DNA from: Opitutia bacterium
GTDB lineage: Bacteria > Verrucomicrobiota > Verrucomicrobiia > Opitutales > JANYDI01
Reading direction: 5' to 3'
DNA: 19,000 nucleotides
NCBI GenBank assembly: GCA_025363695.1
Contig: JANYDI010000019.1
Coordinates: forward strand, 1-19,000
Positions 15,116-19,000 of this stretch are shown here, piece by piece (position 1 is the first letter of the stretch; each line of letters opens with the position of its first letter). The notes under the pieces are model-generated. The model did no database searches, was not told the DNA's origin, and was given only the letters and a program-made list of their open reading frames with translations. The position numbers and the translations under genes are program-made.

Positions 15116-15403
15116 CTACTTACCTCTCGAAGAAGACGTCGGTGTCCTTGAAGGCTCTGCCGCCTTAACCCCATACGCCGTCTTAGACCCACACGCGGCC
15201 CTTAGACCATACGACGTAGTAGGTTGCCCAGCCATGCTGGGAGGCGAAGTAGCCTTATGAGCATAACCTCCTTTGCGTATCTCATCAGCTCTGAGCTGAT
15301 GACCCTTTACAATCGGGATAGCCAAACACTGCGAGGCAGAAGCAGCAGCGAAGACAATAGCTAGACAAGTAAGAATACTTAGTTTTTTGAGTTCTTTGAC
15401 CAT
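15116..15403 (-). CDS. Small basic exported protein of unknown function
   Basis: A 95-residue frame from the ATG at 15403 (a TTG four codons earlier is less likely). The N-terminus is a classical signal peptide: MVKELKKLS, then hydrophobic ILTCLAIVFAAASASQCLA with probable cleavage before IP near residue 29. The mature part of about 66 residues is basic, low in hydrophobicity and rich in Ser, Thr, Ala, Gly and Pro. It contains a short degenerate repeat (YGLRAA at about 65 and YGVKAA at about 77) and ends SRTPTSSSRGK. It matches no family I recognise. A strong terminator follows 14 bases after the stop, and an AT-rich gap of about 30 bases separates it from the MFS gene upstream, which supports a real transcription unit. 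Confidence 0.65.
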   Translation of the reverse strand: MVKELKKLSILTCLAIVFAAASASQCLAIPIVKGHQLRADEIRKGGYAHKATSPPSMAGQPTTSYGLRAACGSKTAYGVKAAEPSRTPTSSSRGK

Positions 15404-15434
15404 GGACTTAGGCAATACGTTTTTTAAAATTTTG

Positions 15435-16736
15435 TCAAGTTTTTTTTGATATTATTTGTAATTTTTCTTTTTTTACCCAGTGTATTATTAGTAAGGGTAC
15501 AAGGCAAAGCAAGCTCTCGGTCCAGTATAAAAAATGTCCCCCTTTCGAGAAATATAGGTAGGCCCCCAGTAAGGGCCCGAAAGCACGTCCGAGGGCTCCC
15601 ATAGACCTAAAAACCCCCATATTTTCTCCATGGCGATGGGCTGAAGAGTGCTCAGCTACTAAGCTGGCGATCATGGGAAAGGTAATACCGGTTCCTATGG
15701 CCGATAGGAGGTTAGCCAGCACAAAGCCTCGGGTTGTGTAGGCTTGAGCCATACCGATAAAGGCCAGCGTGCACAGACAAAAGCCCAACATACACAGCGT
15801 AGCCGTGCTCAGGCGTGCGGCCAAACGACGTACAAACAGGCCTTGGGTAATTAAAGACGTCAGGCCGACAGCCATAAACAGCAGCCCCATGTTTTTGGGT
15901 GTAAAGCCGAGGCGTTCACAGCCCAAAAAACTCAAGGTAGACTCAATCCCGCTAAAGGCAAAAATAAAAGCAAAATTGGCCAGCGCGATTTTTTTAACAA
16001 AGCCATTTTCGGCTTTTAGGCCAAAATTACCCAAAGTCATTGGGTTGTGCCTACGATGCTCCTGCGCTAGGGTTTCTTGAAAAAAGAAGGCGAGGCACAA
16101 AAAATTAATAAAAGACAAGCCGGCAGCCAGCAAAGCCGGTAAAGAAAAGGGCGTCAGCCAACTAAAAACCAGGCTGAGGTCCACCTGGGCCGTCAAGCCA
16201 CCTAAAGCAGGGCCGAAAAGAAAGCCACAGCCAAAGGCCATACCCATAATGGCCATATTTTGGGCACGACGCTGCTTATCCTGGTGGCTACTCAAGTCGG
16301 CCACGCTTGCTGTGGCAACAGCCAAGCTCCCGGCCATAATGCCCCCCACAATACGGCTGAGTAAAAAAAGCTCAAAGGTACTGGCCACGCACCAAATGAG
16401 GTAGCTGCCTGACATCCCAAGCGCTGAAAACATCAGCAAAGCTCGCCGTCCAAAACGATCCGACAAACGTCCCCAAAACGGCGAAAACAAAAATTGCAGC
16501 AAGGAATATACGCTGCTCATCAAGCCTCCAAAAAGAACCGACACGTAAAACCCCGAGCCCAAAGCCCCGCCTACCGAAGTCAAGCCCTCCAGCCAAGTCA
16601 GTAAATGACCAAACTCAGGGAAAAAATAGTGCCGCTTCACGATATAGTAGTCCTGTACCGCCGGCCCTAAGGGAAAAGCGATCGAGAACCCTACGATGTC
16701 CAAAAAAATGGACAAAAATAATGCAAACTTTTTCAT
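15435..16736 (-). CDS. MFS transporter, drug:H+ antiporter (TetA-like DHA1) type
   Basis: A 433-residue inner-membrane protein with about 12 hydrophobic segments. The loop between segments two and three reads FWGRLSDRFGRRALL, the hallmark of the DHA1/TetA group, preceded by GGLMSSVYSLLQFLFSP. SRIVGGIMAGSLAVATASVAD in the fourth and fifth segments matches the family pattern (R...G...a......ayiaD). The second half has FRSMGALGRAFGPLLGAYL. Such proteins export drugs or metabolites; the substrate is unknown. The ATG at 16736 is chosen; a TTG nine codons earlier lies inside repeat unit 9. The bases before the ATG are pyrimidine-rich with no Shine-Dalgarno sequence. It lies downstream of tRNA-Leu on the same strand, separated by the repeat, mirroring the tRNA-Asn/MFS arrangement. 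Confidence 0.87.
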   Translation of the reverse strand: MKKFALFLSIFLDIVGFSIAFPLGPAVQDYYIVKRHYFFPEFGHLLTWLEGLTSVGGALGSGFYVSVLFGGLMSSVYSLLQFLFSPFWGRLSDRFGRRALLMFSALGMSGSYLIWCVASTFELFLLSRIVGGIMAGSLAVATASVADLSSHQDKQRRAQNMAIMGMAFGCGFLFGPALGGLTAQVDLSLVFSWLTPFSLPALLAAGLSFINFLCLAFFFQETLAQEHRRHNPMTLGNFGLKAENGFVKKIALANFAFIFAFSGIESTLSFLGCERLGFTPKNMGLLFMAVGLTSLITQGLFVRRLAARLSTATLCMLGFCLCTLAFIGMAQAYTTRGFVLANLLSAIGTGITFPMIASLVAEHSSAHRHGENMGVFRSMGALGRAFGPLLGAYLYFSKGGHFLYWTESLLCLVPLLIIHWVKKEKLQIISKKT

Positions 16737-16759
16737 GAAGTGAAGGATGAAGGATAGGG

Positions 16760-16886
16760 CCAAGGGGAGCTGGCTCCCCTTAGGATCCCCTTTCCGATGG
16801 GCAATTTTATAAAATGCTGAAGCATTTTAATAAAATTGCCCATCGGGAAACGACATACTAAAACCCTCACAGATCCCTTTGGGATC
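16760..16886 (-). repeat. Composite palindromic repeat, unit 9 (A-C-D)
   Basis: It lies between the MFS start and the tRNA-Leu 3' end. A spans 16760-16783 (CAAGGGGAGC and its partner). C spans 16794-16846, base CCGATGGGCAATTTTA with partner TAAAATTGCCCATCGG; it carries an extra G:C pair relative to other copies, present in both arms. Then CATACTAAAACC and D, GATCCC-TTT-GGGATC (16872-16886). The D end is seven bases from the encoded CCA of tRNA-Leu. Confidence 0.85.
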
Positions 16887-16893
16887 AGCAAAA

Positions 16894-16978
16894 TGGTGCT
16901 CGGGATGGGACTCGAACCCATACACCCAAAGGCACACGCCCCTCAAGCGTGCGTGTCTACCAATTCCACCACCCGAGC
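16894..16978 (-). tRNA. tRNA-Leu (GAG)
   Basis: An 85-base class II tRNA. The acceptor stem is GCTCGGG/CCCGAGC, the D arm contains GGTAGACACGC, and the anticodon stem CACGC/GCGTG encloses a loop with GAG. The variable arm is long (GCCTTTGGGTGT region), the T arm is ATGGG-TTCGAGT-CCCAT, the discriminator is A and CCA is encoded (16896-16894). Its 5' end is only three bases from the hairpin element 16982-17145. Confidence 0.96.
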
Positions 16979-16981
16979 ATG

Positions 16982-17145
16982 AGAACCTGTTTTAATGGGA
17001 GGGTTATGTGAGGTTTTGAGCTGATTTTAGGCAGATTTTGAGATAATTTTTGACGCATGCACCAGCGGTGCCTGCGAAAAAATTAGCTCAAAAGGTGGCA
17101 AAATCAGCCAAAAAATCGCATGACAAAACCATTAAAACAGGTTCT
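16982..17145 (-). ncRNA. 164-base long-hairpin element in the tRNA-Leu leader (candidate structured RNA or MITE)
   Basis: The ends AGAACCTGTTTTAATGG (16982-16998) and CCATTAAAACAGGTTCT (17129-17145) are perfect 17-bp inverted repeats. Between them further arms pair in register: CTGATTTT with AAAATCAG, TTTTGAGATAATTTTT with AAAAAATTAGCTCAAAA (minor mismatches), and an apical CGCA-GCACC hairpin around 17057-17078. The result is one long rod with internal loops. On the minus strand a -10-like TATAGT (17156-17151) would start transcription at about 17144, the first base of the rod, and the rod ends three bases before tRNA-Leu. It could be an unusual tRNA leader, an independent small RNA, or a miniature inverted-repeat element. 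It does not match the A-H repeat modules. Confidence 0.5.
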
Positions 17146-17150
17146 TGGGC

Positions 17151-17181
17151 ACTATAAAGGGACTTTTGTTAAAAAAAGCAA
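17151..17181 (-). promoter_or_regulatory. Candidate promoter for the hairpin element and tRNA-Leu
   Basis: On the minus strand TTGCTT (about 17181-17176) is followed by TATAGT (17156-17151) after 19 bases. The -10 is good, but the -35 and spacing are weak. The predicted start falls at the edge of the 164-base hairpin. Confidence 0.4.
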
Positions 17182-17220
17182 CTGAAAAAATAAATTTTTT
17201 CGGACTTGTGTGTTGAAGGC

Positions 17221-17377
17221 TGATCGCAAAGCGATCCGAGTGTATCTTATGAACTGCTTCGAGCCGGTTTTAGGGGCGGCATTGGGGGCTTCGGACAAGG
17301 AAGGGAAGTGCGTAGCGCACTACGGTGCGTGAGTCACTTCCCTGACGCCGTCCCAAACCCCAATGCCCCCCTAAAAC
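17221..17377 (-). repeat. Composite palindromic repeat, unit 10 (D-E-F, lacking A and C)
   Basis: D is GATCGC-AAA-GCGATC (17222-17236). E reads GTATCTTATGAACTGCTTCG. F (17266-17377) has outer arms TTTTAGGGG.GGCATTGGGG and CCCCAATGCC.CCCCTAAAA and the standard core with GTGCGTAGCGCAC. The right arm holds the trmH stop (TAG, 17373-17371). This is the only unit with F but without the A and C hairpins. The remaining gap bases 17182-17220 are AT-rich with no feature that I can name. Confidence 0.85.
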
Positions 17378-18162
17378 TCCCTTTGCCTACACGCCTCGGC
17401 GATGATGATACTGGCGGCGACGGCGACGTTGAGGCTATCGGCCTGGCCGACTTGGGGGATGCGCAGCCCGAGGGCGTGGGGTTGCCAAAAGGGGGTGACG
17501 CCGCTGTGTTCGTTGCCAAGGATGATGGCTGTGGGGCCCCTTAGGTTGTGGTCCCAGGGGGCCTTGGCGGTGGGGGTGGCCTGGGTACTCAAGAGTGTTA
17601 TGTGCTGTTTTTTAAAAAACGCCAGGGCTTCGTGCTGCGTACACACGGCGATGTTGAGGGCAAAGACAAGGCCTTGGGAATTACGAATTAGATGCGGATT
17701 GTAGAGGTCGCACAAAGGGTCGCTGATCAGCAGGGCTGTGACGCCCAGAGCCTCGGCACTGCGGATAATGGCGCCGATATTGCCTGGTTTTTCTAGGCCT
17801 TCCAGGACCAATACGAGGGGATTTGGCGTTAAATTTCCCAGGCTACTGAGTGGCCTGGGCGAGCCAAGCAGCTCAGCCAGCAGCCCATCGGGGTTCTGGC
17901 GACATGAGAGCTTTTCAAATACACTTGCGGGGACTTGAAAAGTCTGCTCAGCCCGCTGTTTGAGGGCTTCTAAAGGGGCTTCTTTTTTTAAAAGCTCAGG
18001 ACAGACCCATAAGCTCTTGAAAACCAAGGCGTTAGCGGCGGCAACTTGGAGTTCTCGGAGGCCTTCAACGATAAAGGCACTTTGGCGCCGGCGCTCAGAT
18101 GCCTCCTTGAGCGCCACAAGGGCCTTCACTTGCGGGTTTTGCCGACTGCTGATGGGGATCAT
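17371..18162 (-). CDS. SpoU/TrmH-family (SPOUT) RNA 2'-O-methyltransferase
   Basis: A 263-residue methyltransferase that would transfer a methyl group from S-adenosylmethionine to a ribose 2'-OH in rRNA or tRNA. The N-terminal substrate-binding part (1 to about 95) starts with SRQNPQVKALVAL and FIVEGLREL, as in RlmB and TsnR-type enzymes. The knotted SPOUT domain carries motif 1 EKPGNIGAIIRSAEALG (124-140, R134), motif 2 ILGNEHSGV (214-222) and motif 3 IPQVGQADSLNVAVAASI (235-252). Which nucleotide is modified cannot be told from sequence. The last codons read REF-TAG, with the stop inside repeat module F of unit 10. No Shine-Dalgarno sequence is seen before the ATG at 18162. It diverges from the unrecognised gene at 18317. 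Confidence 0.92.
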   Translation of the reverse strand: MIPISSRQNPQVKALVALKEASERRRQSAFIVEGLRELQVAAANALVFKSLWVCPELLKKEAPLEALKQRAEQTFQVPASVFEKLSCRQNPDGLLAELLGSPRPLSSLGNLTPNPLVLVLEGLEKPGNIGAIIRSAEALGVTALLISDPLCDLYNPHLIRNSQGLVFALNIAVCTQHEALAFFKKQHITLLSTQATPTAKAPWDHNLRGPTAIILGNEHSGVTPFWQPHALGLRIPQVGQADSLNVAVAASIIIAEACRQREF

Positions 18163-18241
18163 GCGGCGATTGTGAACGCGGAGGGGGTGGAGAGCAAGCG
18201 TTTTGTGGGGGGGTGGAGAGAGATTAGATTTAAGATATATG

Positions 18242-18270
18242 TTGACTTGGGTTATTTATGCTTATATATT
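18242..18270 (+). promoter_or_regulatory. Sigma-70-type promoter for the 180-residue orphan gene
   Basis: TTGACT (18242-18247), a 17-base spacer and TATATT (18265-18270) form a strong promoter. The implied start near 18277 gives a 40-base leader containing the Shine-Dalgarno sequence AAAGGA (18304-18309), seven bases before the ATG. Confidence 0.7.
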
Positions 18271-18297
18271 TATGGAATATTAATAGGTTAAGGAAAA

Positions 18298-18314
18298 ACA
18301 GTGAAAGGATAAAA
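18298..18314 (+). repeat. 17-bp direct repeat, copy 1 (ribosome-binding site of the orphan gene)
   Basis: ACAGTGAAAGGATAAAA lies just before the ATG and contains the Shine-Dalgarno sequence. The identical sequence occurs at 18845-18861. Confidence 0.9.
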
Positions 18315-18316
18315 GT

Positions 18317-18859
18317 ATGACATCAGGCTCAGGAGGAATAAGAAAAGGTCCAGGGATCAGCAAGATCAAGGAAGCGGTTACTGAAAAGCTTGCGACGTTT
18401 GGAGAAAGAGCCGTGGCCCAGCTCAAAGGAGGGAACCCAATTCCTGCTGCTGGGCAGGGTGAAGCCATGACTAAGACGTGGCTGGGAGGGAAAGCGTCTA
18501 TCACTGAAGGAAAGATGCCTGAAATTAAAATAGGAGACAGAAAGGCTGCGGAGCTGCTGAGGCAATTGAATCTCGACCCTAAGAAAATTCCGAAAGCAAA
18601 GAATCCAAAAATTAAAGAAGGAGCAAAGGAAGTCATCTTTGTTTTTCTCAAGGAAAGCCTTAATAAAGCTGCTAAAGCTCAAGGTGTACCTAAACTTTCT
18701 CAAGACCTCTATAAAAAATATGCAAATTCGGATCTACTTCGTGCACTTAATCATTATGGGTTCGAAGCAAACTTAACGCTTACCAATTTTCTGGAGGACT
18801 TAGCCAAAGAGATGGTCAAGCAAGCGCTAGACAAAGAAGAAAACACAGTGAAAGGATAA
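18317..18859 (+). CDS. Hypothetical protein, Lys-rich, unrecognised family
   Basis: A 180-residue protein that I do not recognise. It has no signal peptide or membrane segment and no Cys. It is rich in Lys, Ala, Leu and Gly. Residues 1-60 are Gly-rich and probably flexible (TSGSGG, KGPG, LKGGNPIPAAGQGE). Residues 68-180 look alpha-helical (DRKAAELLRQLNLDPKK, AKEVIFVFLKESLNKAAKA, LTNFLEDLAKEMVKQALDK). Unlike other genes here it has a strong Shine-Dalgarno sequence (GAAAGGA, seven bases from ATG) and a near-consensus promoter. Its base composition is more AT-rich than that of neighbouring genes. A 17-base sequence that contains this Shine-Dalgarno recurs over its own stop codon. These traits, and the insertion sequence that follows, suggest an acquired or multi-copy accessory gene. 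An effector or toxin-like role is possible but unsupported. Confidence 0.75.
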   Translation: MTSGSGGIRKGPGISKIKEAVTEKLATFGERAVAQLKGGNPIPAAGQGEAMTKTWLGGKASITEGKMPEIKIGDRKAAELLRQLNLDPKKIPKAKNPKIKEGAKEVIFVFLKESLNKAAKAQGVPKLSQDLYKKYANSDLLRALNHYGFEANLTLTNFLEDLAKEMVKQALDKEENTVKG

Positions 18860-18861
18860 AA
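18845..18861 (+). repeat. 17-bp direct repeat, copy 2 (over the orphan gene stop)
   Basis: Identical to 18298-18314. Here it encodes the final T-V-K-G and the TAA stop. The identity ends within a few bases of the probable insertion-sequence left end, consistent with a lost downstream start site. Confidence 0.9.
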
Positions 18862-18864
18862 TTA

Positions 18865-19000
18865 GGGGCTGACACCTAACATGAAGCATGTTAGGACAGT
18901 CAAGTGTACGTAAAGCATTGTAAATTAGCGGAAAGCAAGCAGTTGAAGTTGATGGAATTTTTTGTTGCTGGAATATCGGCGCGGACAGCCGGAGAATTGA
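18865..19000 (+). mobile_element. Left end of an IS1595-family insertion sequence (truncated by window)
   Basis: The element appears to begin at GGGGCTGACACC (18865 on). Next is a hairpin, CCTAACATG-AAG-CATGTTAGG (18875-18895), which reads as a subterminal or terminal structure. The transposase start follows at 18904. The exact end and target duplication cannot be fixed without the right end, which lies beyond the window. Confidence 0.7.
18904..19000 (+). CDS. IS1595-family transposase, N-terminal 32 residues (partial)
   Basis: The frame opens with GTG and reads VYVKHCKLAESKQLKL, then MEFFVAGISARTAGEL, to the window edge. The segment K-C-K-L-x-x-S-K-Q-L-K-L-x-E-F-F-V-A-G-x-x-A-R-T-A is characteristic of the N-terminal helix-turn-helix region of IS1595/IS1016-type DDE transposases. 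An internal ATG (18952) is an alternative start but would drop the conserved KHCKL part. Whether the rest is intact cannot be seen. Confidence 0.8.
   Translation, partial: MYVKHCKLAESKQLKLMEFFVAGISARTAGEL

Noticed and set aside
15066..15120. FMN riboswitch upstream of ribD
   Set aside because: The gap is only about 50 bases and is taken up by a simple terminator hairpin; no multi-branched FMN aptamer can fit.
16982..17145. Firm assignment of the tRNA-Leu leader hairpin as 6S RNA
   Set aside because: Length and rod shape are suggestive, but there is no recognisable 6S sequence signature or clear central bubble; kept only as a structured-RNA candidate.
18952..19000. ATG at 18952 as the transposase start
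   Set aside because: The conserved KHCKLAESKQLKL segment lies upstream in frame, so the GTG at 18904 (or another upstream codon) is more likely.

Overview
This is chromosomal DNA from a bacterium of roughly 50% GC. Housekeeping genes are separated by long, highly structured repeats. The best pointer to the lineage is a GreA homologue of 616 residues with a large extra N-terminal part, as found in the Planctomycetes-Verrucomicrobia-Chlamydiae group. I favour a verrucomicrobial (Opitutae-like) or related host-associated organism, but this is inference. Most genes lack a recognisable Shine-Dalgarno sequence. Where promoters can be read, they are of the sigma-70 type with 17-base spacers.

Layout: an RhlE-type DEAD-box helicase and a cold-shock protein (299-1953, minus); an exported beta-lactamase-fold protein (2170-3330, minus); an MHS-type MFS transporter and tRNA-Asn (3622-4995, minus); the long greA (5196-7046, plus); tatC and an MlaF-like ABC ATPase (7322-8842, plus); a repeat-rich stretch with a small NfeD-like remnant (8843-9940); a beta carbonic anhydrase and an NrnA-type DHH phosphoesterase (9941-11518, minus); a SirB1-like protein overlapping aroE (12053-13733, plus); ribD, a small exported protein, a drug-efflux-type MFS protein and tRNA-Leu (13953-16978, minus); a SpoU/TrmH rRNA methyltransferase (17371-18162, minus); an unrecognised 180-residue protein with atypical signals (18317-18859, plus); and the left end of an IS1595-family insertion sequence cut by the window edge.

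The most striking content is non-coding. Ten composite repeats occupy nearly every larger intergenic space. They are built from a small set of palindromic modules that I call A (GC hairpin), C (long AT hairpin with a GC base), D (GATC hairpin), E (linker), F (about 110-base inverted repeat), G and H, arranged in consistent orders. Hairpin stems differ between copies but both arms change together, so the fold is kept rather than the sequence. Modules abut genes so closely that they supply stop codons or C-terminal residues to aroE, greA, trmH and ribD. A separate 164-base hairpin element lies three bases before tRNA-Leu and begins where a promoter would start transcription.

Functionally the genes form no single pathway. 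Plausible pairs are helicase plus Csp (RNA remodelling in the cold), TatC plus MlaF-like ATPase (envelope), and carbonic anhydrase plus NrnA (transcribed together). The right edge, with its strong Shine-Dalgarno sequence, 17-base direct repeat and insertion sequence, looks like the start of an accessory region.
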